Below, one piece after another: positions 1 through 8,928 of a DNA stretch of 64,000 bases. The number at the start of each line of letters is the position of its first letter. The stretch's first letter is position 1. This stretch comes from Candidatus Eisenbacteria bacterium (GTDB lineage Bacteria; Eisenbacteria; RBG-16-71-46), in the NCBI GenBank assembly GCA_020847735.1, contig JADLBL010000015.1, positions 248,001 to 312,000 of the forward strand. The letters run 5' to 3'. A program made the position numbers and the translations under genes. The notes under the pieces were generated by a model. It was not told the DNA's origin. It worked only from the letters and a program-made list of their open reading frames with translations, and ran no database searches.

Positions 1-476
1 ACGAGTCCATCGGCTCCGACGCGCTGGTCGAGGAGTACATCGAGGGACGCGAGCTGTACGTGGGCGTGATCGGCAACGAACGGTTGCGCGTGCTGCCGAC
101 CTGGGAGCTGGATTTCGGCAAGCTCGTCGAGTCGGGCGAGCCGATCGCGACCGCGCGCGTCAAGCACAGCCCCGAGTACCAGAAGAAGCACCGCATCGAC
201 ATCCGCCGCGCCGGCGAACTCGAGCCGGCCGTCGAACGGCTGATTCAGCGCACCACGCGGCGCGTGTACCGCATGCTCGAGCTCGACGGCTACGCGCGGG
301 TGGATTACCGCCTCACCTCGAAGGGCGAGCTCTACCTGCTCGAAGCGAACCCCAATCCCGAGATCGCCGAAAAGGAGGAGTTCTCCAGCGCCGCCGCCGC
401 GGCCGGACTCGGCTACCGGGCGCTGCTCGCGCGCATCCTGGGTCTCGCCGTGTCGCGCCCCGGCCGACTGGACTGA
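1..476 (+). CDS. ATP-grasp ligase, D-Ala-D-Ala ligase-like, 3' part
   Basis: This is the C-terminal part of an ATP-grasp carboxylate-amine ligase. The reading frame is open from base 3, so the gene begins upstream of the window; the GTG at 60 is internal. The visible part runs through the strand with EEYIEGRELYVGVIG, which belongs to the ATP-grasp fold, and reaches the metal-binding EANPNP motif near the end, where Glu and Asn normally hold the Mg ions that activate ATP. The spacing resembles the D-alanine--D-alanine ligase group, but with the N-terminal half missing the substrate cannot be assigned. It could equally be a ligase for another peptide or amino acid. The next gene is on the same strand after a 124-base gap. 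Confidence 0.8.
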   Translation, partial: ESIGSDALVEEYIEGRELYVGVIGNERLRVLPTWELDFGKLVESGEPIATARVKHSPEYQKKHRIDIRRAGELEPAVERLIQRTTRRVYRMLELDGYARVDYRLTSKGELYLLEANPNPEIAEKEEFSSAAAAAGLGYRALLARILGLAVSRPGRLD

Positions 477-600
477 GCGCCGCGACCGCGGCCGCGAGGC
501 GCTGCGTGCCACGCGTTGCCAGATCCCGAACCCGGTGCTAAGCCTCCCCGGCCTCACCGAACGACGCTCCGTCGTCCCACCCCGAAATCCCGAGGCGGCC

Positions 601-1218
601 GTGAAGCTCTCCCTGTTCCCGAAGGAAGAGGACTTCTTCCTGCTGTTCCGCAAGCAGGCCGAACTGGTCCGCAGCAGCTGCGACCAGCTGCACGAGATGA
701 TGGAGAAGTTCGACCGGCTCGAGGAGCGCGCGAAGGCGCTCCGGGAAACCGAGCACCGCGCCGACCTCGTCACGCACGAGCTGTTCGAGAAGCTCAACCG
801 CACGTTCATCACGCCGCTGGAACGCGACGACATTCACGACCTCGCCAGCGGGCTCGACGACGTCGTGGACGCGGCCGAGGCGATCGGCAGCCGGCTGCTG
901 CTGTTCGGCATCACCTCCTCGCGCCCCGAAGCCGTGCGCATGACCGCGATTCTCGCCGAGTGCGGACGCCAGATCGAGAAGGCCGTGGACGGCCTCAAGA
1001 ACATGCAGAACCTGATGTCGTTCACGATCGAGATCAACCGGCTCGAGAACGAGGCCGACATCATTTCGAGGCAGGTCGTCGGCGAGCTGTTCACCGGCCG
1101 CCACGAGGTGCTCGACATCCTGCGCTGGAAGGAGATCATCGGCCGGCTCGAGAACGCGGCGGACCAGTGCGAGGACGTCGCGAACACGATCGAGTCCATC
1201 GTGATCAAGAGCCGCTGA
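601..1218 (+). CDS. DUF47/PhoU-like phosphate transport regulator
   Basis: An all-helical cytoplasmic protein of the DUF47 family (PhoU-like, TIGR00153), about 205 residues. I take GTG at 601 as the start because DUF47 proteins typically begin with a short basic-hydrophobic stretch running into FPKEEDFF, as here; the frame is open further upstream but that extension has no family resemblance. PhoU-type acidic helix signatures occur as NRLENEAD and NAADQCEDVANTIE. Family members sit next to Pit-type phosphate carriers and are thought to control them. That is exactly the arrangement here: the pit gene starts 5 bases after this stop, so the two are almost certainly cotranscribed. The ribosome-binding site is weak. 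Confidence 0.88.
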   Translation: MKLSLFPKEEDFFLLFRKQAELVRSSCDQLHEMMEKFDRLEERAKALRETEHRADLVTHELFEKLNRTFITPLERDDIHDLASGLDDVVDAAEAIGSRLLLFGITSSRPEAVRMTAILAECGRQIEKAVDGLKNMQNLMSFTIEINRLENEADIISRQVVGELFTGRHEVLDILRWKEIIGRLENAADQCEDVANTIESIVIKSR

Positions 1219-1223
1219 CGCCC

Positions 1224-2237
1224 ATGGCGCTGCCTTTCCCGCCGGAAATCCTGTTCGTCATCGCGGTCGCGCTCGCGTTCGACTACAGCAACGGCTTCCA
1301 CGACGCGGCCAACTCGATCGCGACCATCGTCAGCACCCGGGTGCTGTCGCCCCGCCAGGCCGTCGCGTGGGCGGCGTTCTTCAACTTCGCGGCATTCGGC
1401 GTCTTCGGCGTGCACGTCGCGCAGACGATCGCCAAGGGAACCGTGCACCCGGACATCGTGACGCCCGCCATCGTGCTGGGCTCGCTGACCGGCGCGCTGG
1501 CCTGGAATATCCTCACCTGGTGGTGGGGACTGCCCACCTCGTCGTCCCACGCCCTGATCGGCGCCTTCGTGGGCTCGGCGCTGCTGGACGCCGGGCCGGG
1601 GGCGATCGTCGCCTCGGGGGTGCTGAAGACGGTGGCCTTCATCGTCATCTCGCCCGTCCTCGGCCTGGTGCTCGGCTTCGGGCTGATGCTGGCGACGGTG
1701 TGGATCTTCCGGCGGTCCACGCCGCGCCGGGTGGACGTACTTTTTCGGCGGCTCCAGCTCGTCTCGGCGGCGCTGTTCAGCCTCGGCCACGGCTCGAACG
1801 ACGCGCAGAAGACGGCGGGCATCATCACCGCGCTGCTCTACTCGACGGGCCACCTCAGCGGCGACTTTCACGTGCCGTTCTGGGTCATCCTTTCCAGCTA
1901 CGGCGCGATCGGGCTCGGCACGCTTTCGGGCGGCTGGCGGATCGTGAAGACCATGGGCATGAGCATCACCAAGCTGCAGCCGGTCGGCGGCTTCTGCGCC
2001 GAGACCGCCGGCGCCTGCGCCCTGTTCGGCGCCAGCGCGATGGGCGTTCCCGTCTCCACCACGCACACCATCACCGGCGCCATCGTCGGCGCCGGCGTGA
2101 GCGCCACCGGGAGGCTTTCCGCCGTCCGCTGGGGCGTCGCCAGCCGCATCGTCTGGGCATGGGTGCTCACCATGCCGGCGGCTGCTATCGTGGCGGCGAT
2201 CTGCCTGAAGCTCATTCACCTCAGCGGGCTGCTCTAG
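1224..2237 (+). CDS. pit: Inorganic phosphate transporter, Pit family
   Basis: A 337-residue polytopic inner-membrane protein of the PiT family (low-affinity phosphate uptake driven by cations). Both halves of the internally duplicated fold carry the family signature: DYSNGFHDAANSIAT in the N-terminal half and GHGSNDAQKTAGII in the C-terminal half, with about ten hydrophobic segments overall. ATG at 1224 follows the DUF47 stop by 5 bases and opens directly into the first membrane helix. The DUF47-pit pair is a common operon, in which the upstream protein modulates the carrier. Length and motifs are normal. Whether it prefers phosphate, sulfate or metal-phosphate complexes cannot be read from sequence. 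Confidence 0.93.
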   Translation: MALPFPPEILFVIAVALAFDYSNGFHDAANSIATIVSTRVLSPRQAVAWAAFFNFAAFGVFGVHVAQTIAKGTVHPDIVTPAIVLGSLTGALAWNILTWWWGLPTSSSHALIGAFVGSALLDAGPGAIVASGVLKTVAFIVISPVLGLVLGFGLMLATVWIFRRSTPRRVDVLFRRLQLVSAALFSLGHGSNDAQKTAGIITALLYSTGHLSGDFHVPFWVILSSYGAIGLGTLSGGWRIVKTMGMSITKLQPVGGFCAETAGACALFGASAMGVPVSTTHTITGAIVGAGVSATGRLSAVRWGVASRIVWAWVLTMPAAAIVAAICLKLIHLSGLL

Positions 2238-2261
2238 ACCCGCGCCCCGACCGGAGAAATC

Positions 2262-2831
2262 ATGCAGCGCATTGACGACCTCGTTGCCCGCGCCGCCGTT
2301 GACCGTTCGCAGCCCGACTGGCGTACGCGGTTGCCCCGTCCCGCGGCGGCCGCCTTCGCTCCCGGAGAGAGCTGGCGCGCCCGTATGGCCACGAACAAGG
2401 GCGAGCTCGTGATCCGCCTGCTGCCCGACACCGCGCCCATGCACGTCACGAGCTTCGCCTACCTCGCGCGACTCGGGTTCTTCGACGGGCTCACGTTCCA
2501 CCGCGTGATCCCCGAGTTCATGGCGCAGGGCGGCTGCCCGCTCGGCACCGGCACCGGCGGCCCCGGCTACAAGTTCGACGGCGAGTACTCGAAGGACGTG
2601 CGCCACGACCGCGGCGGGTTGCTGTCCATGGCGAACGCCGGCCCGGGCACCGACGGCAGCCAGTTCTTCCTCACGTTCGTGCCGACGCCGTGGCTCGACG
2701 GCAAGCACAGCATCTTCGGCGCCGTCGAAGGCGGCGAAGCCACGCTGCGCGCGCTCGAGGCGTGCGGCTCGGCCTCCGGCCGGACCAGCGAGAAGCTCAC
2801 GATGGACCGAGTCACGATCGAGATCGGCTGA
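2262..2831 (+). CDS. Cyclophilin-type peptidyl-prolyl isomerase
   Basis: A 189-residue cyclophilin. The domain starts near residue 45 (ARMATNKGELVIRLLPD) and shows the family core FHRVIPEFMAQGGCP, the catalytic Arg lying in FHRV. GTDGSQFFLTF and LDGKHSIFGAV complete the active-site face. The first 40 or so residues are a non-hydrophobic extension without a signal peptide, so the enzyme should be cytoplasmic and assist folding by proline isomerisation. A Shine-Dalgarno-like GGAG lies 5 bases before ATG 2262. It lies 24 bases after pit and 44 bases before the M32 carboxypeptidase, so it may be read on the same message, but there is no functional link. Confidence 0.93.
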   Translation: MQRIDDLVARAAVDRSQPDWRTRLPRPAAAAFAPGESWRARMATNKGELVIRLLPDTAPMHVTSFAYLARLGFFDGLTFHRVIPEFMAQGGCPLGTGTGGPGYKFDGEYSKDVRHDRGGLLSMANAGPGTDGSQFFLTFVPTPWLDGKHSIFGAVEGGEATLRALEACGSASGRTSEKLTMDRVTIEIG

Positions 2832-2875
2832 AGCCCCGGGTCGCGCCCGCGCCCACCCGCCACGGAGAACCCCGC

Positions 2876-4414
2876 ATGAAGGTGATCGAGGACCTCAAGC
2901 TCCGCCTGCTCGAAGTGTTCGACCTGAACCACGCGGCCGCGCTGCTGCGCTGGGACCAGACCACCTACATGCCGCCCGGCGGCGCGCCCGCGCGCGGTCG
3001 CCAGACCGCGCTGCTCAGCCGGCTCGCTCACGAGAGGTTCACCGACCCCGCCGTCGGCCGGCTCATCGAGCAGGCCGAGAAGGAGTCCGCGACGCTGCCC
3101 GCCGACTCCGACGAGGCCGCGCTCGTGCGCGTCGCGCGCCGCGAGTACGAGCAGGCCGTGCGGATCCCCACGGCGCTCGTCGCCGAGTTCAACGAGCACA
3201 CCGCGACCATCTACCAGGCATGGACCGCGGCGCGGCCCGCGAACGATTTCGCGGCCGTGCGGCCGCTGCTCGACAGGACGTTGGACCTGAGCCGCCGCAT
3301 GGCGAACTGTTTTTCGGGTTGGGAGAGCATCGCCGATCCGCTCATTGATTTCTCCGACCACGGCATGAAGGCGAGCACCATCCGGCCCCTGTTCCGCGAC
3401 CTGCGCGCGCGGCTCGTGCCGATCGTGCGCGCCATCACGTCGCGCCCGCCGGCCGACGACGCGTGCCTCAAGCAGTTCGCGCCCGCGGCCGACCAGCTCG
3501 CCTTCGGCGTCGAGGTACTCCGGGCCTACGGTTACGACTTCGAGCGCGGCCGGCAGGACCTGACGCATCACCCCTACATGACCAAGTTCTCGCTCGGCGA
3601 CGTGCGCATCACCACGCGCGTACGCGAGGACGACGTCACCGACGCGCTGTTCTCGACGCTGCACGAGTGCGGGCACGCCGTGTACGAACAGGGCATCCGC
3701 CGCGAGTTCGAGGGCACGCCGCTCGCGAACGGCGCCTCGTCGGGCGTGCACGAAAGCCAGTCGCGGCTGTGGGAGAACCTCGTCGGCCGCAGCCTCGGCT
3801 TCTGGCGCCATTTCTACCCGCGCCTGCAGGCGACGTTCCCCTCGCAGCTCGGCAGGGTTCCGCTCGAGACGTTCCACCGCGCGATCAACAAGGTCGAACG
3901 CTCGCTGATCCGCGTGGACGCCGACGAGGTCACCTACAACCTGCACGTCATGCTGCGCTTCGACCTCGAGCTGGACCTGCTCGAGGGTCGCGTCGCGGTC
4001 GCCGACCTGGCGCGCGTGTGGCGCGAGCGGTTCGAAGCCGATTTCGGCCTGCCCGTTCCGGACGACCGCAACGGCGTGCTGCAGGACGTGCACTGGTACT
4101 CGGGCGTGATCGGCGGGGCGTTCCAGGGCTACACGCTGGGCAACATCCTGAGCGCCCAGATCTTCGCGGCGGCCCGCGCCGCGAAGCCGGCCATCCCGGC
4201 CGAGATCGAGCAGGGCCGCTTCGGCTCGCTGCACGACTGGCTGCGCGAGAACGTCTACCAGCACGGGGCGAAGTTCCCGCCCGACGAGCTGGTGCGCCGC
4301 GCGACGGGCGCGCCGATGTCGCTCGAGCCCTACCTCGACTACCTGTGGGGCAAGTACCAGCCGCTCTACGGGCTCGCCGAGAGCGAACGGGTGGGAGCCG
4401 CCACGACCGCGTGA
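2876..4414 (+). CDS. Metallocarboxypeptidase, peptidase family M32
   Basis: A 512-residue cytoplasmic zinc carboxypeptidase of family M32 (Taq/Pfu type), close to the usual 500 residues. The zinc-binding HEXXH is seen as LHECGHAVYEQG around residue 263, followed by the family signatures GVHESQSRLWEN and, towards the C-terminus, FDLELDLLEGRV and WYSGVIGGAFQGYTLGN. These enzymes remove C-terminal residues from peptides and probably take part in peptide recycling. I place the start at ATG 2876, because translation from there (MKVIEDLKLRLLEV) matches family N-termini and a GGAG lies a few bases upstream; an open extension upstream has no similarity. Confidence 0.94.
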   Translation: MKVIEDLKLRLLEVFDLNHAAALLRWDQTTYMPPGGAPARGRQTALLSRLAHERFTDPAVGRLIEQAEKESATLPADSDEAALVRVARREYEQAVRIPTALVAEFNEHTATIYQAWTAARPANDFAAVRPLLDRTLDLSRRMANCFSGWESIADPLIDFSDHGMKASTIRPLFRDLRARLVPIVRAITSRPPADDACLKQFAPAADQLAFGVEVLRAYGYDFERGRQDLTHHPYMTKFSLGDVRITTRVREDDVTDALFSTLHECGHAVYEQGIRREFEGTPLANGASSGVHESQSRLWENLVGRSLGFWRHFYPRLQATFPSQLGRVPLETFHRAINKVERSLIRVDADEVTYNLHVMLRFDLELDLLEGRVAVADLARVWRERFEADFGLPVPDDRNGVLQDVHWYSGVIGGAFQGYTLGNILSAQIFAAARAAKPAIPAEIEQGRFGSLHDWLRENVYQHGAKFPPDELVRRATGAPMSLEPYLDYLWGKYQPLYGLAESERVGAATTA

Positions 4415-4491
4415 GCTTGCGGCGCGGGCGCCGCGAACGCGCGACGCTCCTGCCGCCGGCGGCGCCGGCCTTTCGCGCGTCGCCCGGCCGC

Positions 4492-4863
4492 TCAGTCCTC
4501 CCGGTGCACGAGACCCGGGGAGAAGGCCGGCAGGCAGACGGCGACGTATTCGGCGCCGTCCTCGCCCGGACTCGAGTAGCGCACGCGTTCGCCCGCGCGC
4601 GTCAGGACCGCCTCGCCCGCCCGCACGTCGAGCGCGCCGCCGTCATGCTCGACCCGCAGGCAGCCGCGCAGCACCACGGTGTACTCGTCGAACTCCGGCG
4701 CCTGCGCCGGCTCGCGCCAGCCCGCGGGACTTCGCATGTGCGCGATGCTCACGCGTGATTCGCCGTTGTTCGCCCGGCCGACGTACTCGTCAATCCATTT
4801 CGGCTTGCTGCCGGCGGCCGTGACACGGGTCGGGGCGGCGATGTGGACAGGCAAGCGCTTCAC
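4492..4863 (-). CDS. Small cupin-domain protein
   Basis: A 123-residue single-domain cupin. The beta-barrel pattern is visible as FDEYTVVLRGCLRVEHDG, then a turn with a conserved Gly-Glu (VRAGEAVLTRAGERVRYSSP), ending in VAVCLPAFSPG. One metal-ligand position of cupin motif 1 that is usually His appears as Glu/Asp (EFDEY), so metal binding is uncertain. No signal peptide. The gene is convergent with the M32 carboxypeptidase and lies 25 bases upstream of msrA on the same strand, so the two could be cotranscribed. The substrate is unknown; cupins of this size are often binding or sensing proteins rather than enzymes. Confidence 0.78.
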   Translation of the reverse strand: MKRLPVHIAAPTRVTAAGSKPKWIDEYVGRANNGESRVSIAHMRSPAGWREPAQAPEFDEYTVVLRGCLRVEHDGGALDVRAGEAVLTRAGERVRYSSPGEDGAEYVAVCLPAFSPGLVHRED

Positions 4864-4887
4864 CTCATCGAGCGGAGGCGTCCGGGA

Positions 4888-5547
4888 TCAGTGCGCGAGC
4901 GGCCGGACGGCCCTCGCGCCCCAGACACGGTCGAGACTGCGATCGCGTCCGCAGCCCGTGCGGTAGGCACGATAGCGCTCCGGGTTCCTGCGCGCGAAGT
5001 CCTGGTGATACTCCTCGGCCGGCCAGAAGGCCTGCGCGGGCCGGACCTGCGTCACGACGCGGCCCTTCAGGCCGCCCGCCCCGGTCAGCGCCGCGCGCGT
5101 CTGCAACGCGACGCGCTGCTGCGCCGCGTTCCGGTAGAAGACCGCGCTCGTGTAGGACTCGCCCCGATCGCAGAACTGGCCGTCGGACTGCGTCGGGTCA
5201 ATGCCGTGCCAGTAGCGATCGAGCAGTTCCGCATAGCCGATCCTCGCGGGATCGAAGGCGATGCGCACCGCTTCGAGGTGGCCGGTCGTTTCCGAACAGA
5301 CCTCCTCGTAGGTCGGGTTCGCCGTCCGGCCGCCGGTGTAGCCGGAGACCACCGAGAGAACCCCCGGCACGCCCTCGAACTGCGACTCCATGGACCAGAA
5401 GCAGCCGCCCGCGAAGATCGCGGTGTCGGCTCGTGCCGTGGAGGTCCCGGGCGCGGCGCCGGCGGGTGCGGCCGCCGAGGCGAAGTTGGCGAACCACACG
5501 CTGCCGAGGAGCCAGGCAGAGGCGATGAGCGGGCGAAAGTGGAACAT
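4888..5547 (-). CDS. msrA: Peptide methionine-S-sulfoxide reductase MsrA, exported
   Basis: A 219-residue MsrA that repairs the S-epimer of oxidised methionine in proteins. The catalytic-site motif GGCFWSMES follows a hydrophobic N-terminus (FRPLIASAWLLGSVWFANFA) with a signal-peptidase-like AAAP region, so the enzyme is probably exported to the periplasm. Other family blocks are GYTGGRTANPTYEEVC, GHLEAVRIAFDP and AEEYHQDF. A further Cys near the C-terminus (RTGCGRDR) may act as resolving residue. ATG 5547 is chosen because it begins the signal peptide; the frame is open much further upstream but without similarity. No MsrB is seen in the window. Confidence 0.93.
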   Translation of the reverse strand: MFHFRPLIASAWLLGSVWFANFASAAAPAGAAPGTSTARADTAIFAGGCFWSMESQFEGVPGVLSVVSGYTGGRTANPTYEEVCSETTGHLEAVRIAFDPARIGYAELLDRYWHGIDPTQSDGQFCDRGESYTSAVFYRNAAQQRVALQTRAALTGAGGLKGRVVTQVRPAQAFWPAEEYHQDFARRNPERYRAYRTGCGRDRSLDRVWGARAVRPLAH

Positions 5548-5809
5548 GGGCCGGCATCCGGAGGGTGGAAACCACGGTGCCGCGCCGGGTGCGCGGCAGG
5601 CGTGCAGATGGTCCCCGCGCTCTCGGGATTGCCCGGTGTTTGCAAGGGATTCGGCATACCCGAGGTCCCTGGCACGTATGGCCGCGAGCGGTGTCCGGCA
5701 CTGTCGCCGCGACGGCCGGCGAGGGCGCGGCACCGGCGGTAGGAAAACGAGCGGTCGTCGCGATGCGGCGCGTCCCGAACTCCGGAGCCCCGCGCCTGGC
5801 ACGCCGCGC

Positions 5810-8800
5810 TCAACTGCCCGCGGCGCGGTCCTTGAGCCACACGTGCGCCTCGGCGAATGCCGCCTCCAGCGGCAGCGCGCCACCGGCGGCGTGGGCGGTC
5901 GCGAACTCGGACGAACCCATCGCCTCCTCGGCGCGGCGCCGGAGCGGGTCGTGGAAGCGCGCGTCGGCCGGCTCGCGCTGCGCGCCGGTGCGCGCGTACG
6001 CCGTCTCGGACGCGCCGTAGAAGCGGGCCGTCGTCGCCGGCTCGCCGAGCAGCGCCGCGAGTCCCGCGGTGACGTCCAGCGCCGCGACGAAGATGCGCTT
6101 CGAGCCGGAATCGGCCGCGTGGCCGGCGGCTTCCGCGATCGCCGCCAGCGCGCCCCGCACGTCGCCGACGGTCGCGCGGAGCATGGCGAAGTTGCCGAGC
6201 GTGATCGCGAGGCCCGCCGGATGGTGGCGGTGCCGGGCCATCGGCAGCAGCTCATCGTAGATCCGCAATGCGGATTCCGCGTCGCCCTCCGAGCGCAGGA
6301 TCTCGCCGAGGTAGGTGAGCGCGCTGGTCAGCGGCTGCGCCTTCCGTGCGCTGCGCGCCTCCGCCACGTACTCCTCACACAGGGCGCGGGCCTGCTGGAC
6401 CTCGCCCGCGGCATAGGCAGCGCACGCGGCGGCATCGAGGGCCGACAGCAGCACCATCGGTTCCGCGAGCCCGCGCGCGATGCCGAGCGCCTCGCGCCCG
6501 GTCGCGAGCGCGTCGCCGTAGGTGCCGCGGAAATAGCACATGTCGGAAAGCATCGAAAGGGCGCGCGCCCGGCCCCCGGTCCGCGCCGACTGGTCGCCAC
6601 GGGCGAGTGCCTCGCGGATCACGCGCATGCCCAGTTCGAGCAGCCCGCGATCGGGGCAGTATCGGCGGAGCGGCACGAGCAGCGCCAGCCCGAGCTCAGC
6701 GCCGTTCTCGGCGTGGTCGCACCAGACATGCGCGGCCAGGATGTTCTCCAGCTCGCGGTCCACCATGCGGTGCAGTTCCGACGTGGGCTGCTCCTCGTAG
6801 CGACGGTCGTAGTCCTGGACGAACCGCACGAAGCGCCCGAGGTGACGGCCCCGAACCGCGTCGCGACCCGGCGAGGCGTTGAGCATCTCGAGCGCGTACT
6901 GGCGAACCGTCTCGAGCATCGAGTAGCGAGCCTCGCCGTCCTCGCGGCCCACCGTGACCAGCGACTTGTCCGCGAGGTGCGTCAGCCGGTCGAGCACGTC
7001 GAACTCGTCGGCGTCCTCGCCCGCGACCGCGACCGCATCGGGAAGCGTCCAACCGCCCGCGAACACGGCCAGATCGCGGAACAGGGCCTGTTCGGGCGGC
7101 TCGAGCTGGTCCACGCTCCACTGAATCGTTGCCCGCAGCGTCTGGTGGCGTGCGAGCGCCTTGCTGCCGCCGGTCAGCAGCTTGAAACGGTCGTCGAGCC
7201 TGGCGCGGATCTGCTCCGCGGTGAGCATCTTGATCCGCGCCGCCGCCAGCTCGATCGCGAGCGGCATCCCGTCGAGACGGCGACAGATCTCGGCGACGGC
7301 GGGCGCTGTGGCCGCGGTGAGCGCGAAATCGCTCGACGCGAGTCGGGCGCGGTCCACGAACAACTGCACCGCGTCGGACTCCTCGACCGCGTGCAGGTCG
7401 GTCTGCGCGGCGGCGCTCGGCACGCCGAGCGAGCGCAGCGCGAACACGTGCTCGCCCTCGATGCCGAGCCCCTCGCGGCTGGTGACGAGGATGCGCACGT
7501 GCTCGGTCGCGGACAACAGCGCGTCGGCCGCCTCAGCCGTCGCCGCGAGCAGGTGCTCGCAGTTATCGAGCACGAGCAGCACGCGCCGGCCCTCGAGGTG
7601 GCGTGCGATCGTCTCGAGCAGCGGACGGCCCGCCTCCTCCTGCACGCCCAGCGTGGTCGCCAGCGCGAGCGTCAGGCGCGAGTCCTCGGACACCGGCGCG
7701 AGATCCACCCACCAGGCGCCGTCGGGGTGGGTCTCGAGCAGGCTCTCGGCGAGCCGCAGGCCCAGCCGCGTCTTGCCGCAGCCTCCCACGCCCGTGAGCG
7801 TCAGCAGGCGCGTCTCGCCCATGCGGCGCGCACATTCGGCCAGCTCGCGCACGCGGCCGACGAAACTCGTGCGCTGTTTCGGCAGGTTGCCCGGCACGGC
7901 GCGCTCGCGCTGCGCGGGCGCCGGTGTCGGCGTGCGCGCGCCGGCGACGGCCATCGCCAGCGCCTCGGCGAAGCGTGCCATGCCGGCGTGCCGGTCCGCC
8001 GGCGCCTTGGCGAGCGCCTTCTCGATCACGCGTTCGACCGCGTCGGGTATTCCCGGCCGCACCGAGCGCAGGGGCGGCACCGGGTCGCGGGCGTGCCGGG
8101 CGAGCAGTGCCGGTACGGACCCCGCGGTGAACGGCGGCTGGCCCGCGAGCATCTCGTACAGCACGCAGGCCAGGCCGTACTGGTCCGCGCGCCCGTCGAG
8201 CCCCGCGTCGCCGGCGGCCTGCTCAGGCGCCATGTACAGCGGGGTTCCGAGCGTGAAGCCCGCTTCGGTCGCCGCGTGCGTCGCCGCGATCGTCGTCGTG
8301 GCGGCGTCGCGCGAGGTCGCGCGGGCGATGCCGAAGTCCGCCACCATCGCGATACCGTCCGAGAGCAGCACGTTCTCGGGCTTGACGTCGCGGTGCACGA
8401 GGCCCTGCGCGTGCGCGTGCCCGAGCGCGCCGGCGATCTCACGGGCGAGCCGCAGCGCCTCCTCGAGCGGCAACTGGCGCTCGCGATCCAGCCGCGCGCG
8501 TAGCGACTCGCCGGCGACGTACGGCATCACATAGTAGAGCTGCCCGGCGGCCGCGCCCGAGTCGAAGAGCGGCAGGACATGCGGGTGCGAGAGCCGCGCC
8601 GCCACTTCGATTTCGCGGAGAAAGCGGTCGGGGCCGATCGCGGCCGCAAGCTCCGGCCGCATCACCTTGAGCGCCACCTTGCGACGGTGCTTGAGGTCGT
8701 CGGCGAGGTACACCGTCGCCATGCCGCCGCGTCCGAGTTCGCGTTCGATGAGGTAGCGGTCGGCCAGCGCCGTCGCGAGGGAATCAGGGAGCGTGCTCAG

Positions 8801-8860
8801 AGTCGGGTCCGGGACGGAAGGCGGACGATTCGTGGCGAGAACGGGGAAACAAGTTATCAC
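5810..8860 (-). CDS. Ser/Thr kinase fused to STAND-type ATPase and helical repeats
   Basis: About 1016 residues in three parts. Residues ~20-300 are a Hanks-type kinase with the glycine loop GRGGMATVYLA, VALK lysine, HRDVKPEN around residue 155 and DFG. Residues ~330-640 form a STAND/AfsR-like ATPase with the P-loop GVGGCGKTRL (around 355), VLLVLDNCEHL as Walker B and the SREGLGIEGE sensor segment. The remaining ~370 residues are TPR-like helical repeats. Kinase plus NB-ARC-like ATPase proteins are signalling switches; here there is no DNA-binding helix-turn-helix, so the output is probably phosphorylation. The start is uncertain: GTG 8860 is the last canonical start before the kinase domain. 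No membrane segment is visible, so it should be cytoplasmic. Confidence 0.88.
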   Translation of the reverse strand: MITCFPVLATNRPPSVPDPTLSTLPDSLATALADRYLIERELGRGGMATVYLADDLKHRRKVALKVMRPELAAAIGPDRFLREIEVAARLSHPHVLPLFDSGAAAGQLYYVMPYVAGESLRARLDRERQLPLEEALRLAREIAGALGHAHAQGLVHRDVKPENVLLSDGIAMVADFGIARATSRDAATTTIAATHAATEAGFTLGTPLYMAPEQAAGDAGLDGRADQYGLACVLYEMLAGQPPFTAGSVPALLARHARDPVPPLRSVRPGIPDAVERVIEKALAKAPADRHAGMARFAEALAMAVAGARTPTPAPAQRERAVPGNLPKQRTSFVGRVRELAECARRMGETRLLTLTGVGGCGKTRLGLRLAESLLETHPDGAWWVDLAPVSEDSRLTLALATTLGVQEEAGRPLLETIARHLEGRRVLLVLDNCEHLLAATAEAADALLSATEHVRILVTSREGLGIEGEHVFALRSLGVPSAAAQTDLHAVEESDAVQLFVDRARLASSDFALTAATAPAVAEICRRLDGMPLAIELAAARIKMLTAEQIRARLDDRFKLLTGGSKALARHQTLRATIQWSVDQLEPPEQALFRDLAVFAGGWTLPDAVAVAGEDADEFDVLDRLTHLADKSLVTVGREDGEARYSMLETVRQYALEMLNASPGRDAVRGRHLGRFVRFVQDYDRRYEEQPTSELHRMVDRELENILAAHVWCDHAENGAELGLALLVPLRRYCPDRGLLELGMRVIREALARGDQSARTGGRARALSMLSDMCYFRGTYGDALATGREALGIARGLAEPMVLLSALDAAACAAYAAGEVQQARALCEEYVAEARSARKAQPLTSALTYLGEILRSEGDAESALRIYDELLPMARHRHHPAGLAITLGNFAMLRATVGDVRGALAAIAEAAGHAADSGSKRIFVAALDVTAGLAALLGEPATTARFYGASETAYARTGAQREPADARFHDPLRRRAEEAMGSSEFATAHAAGGALPLEAAFAEAHVWLKDRAAGS

Positions 8861-8928
8861 GCGAACGGCGCGACCCGCCGCAACATTCTCGCGATGCCTC
8901 CGCTTCGGAGTGCGCGATCCACGCGCGT

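Noticed and set aside
834-2708. A 624-codon minus-strand frame covering the DUF47 and pit genes
   Set aside because: Low-complexity Arg/Ala/Glu composition; the plus strand encodes two clear families.
5390-8503. A 1037-codon open frame on the plus strand opposite the kinase-STAND gene
   Set aside because: Its translation is Arg/Ala/Gly-rich without motifs; in such GC-rich DNA antisense frames stay open by codon bias. The minus-strand kinase and ATPase motifs explain the region.
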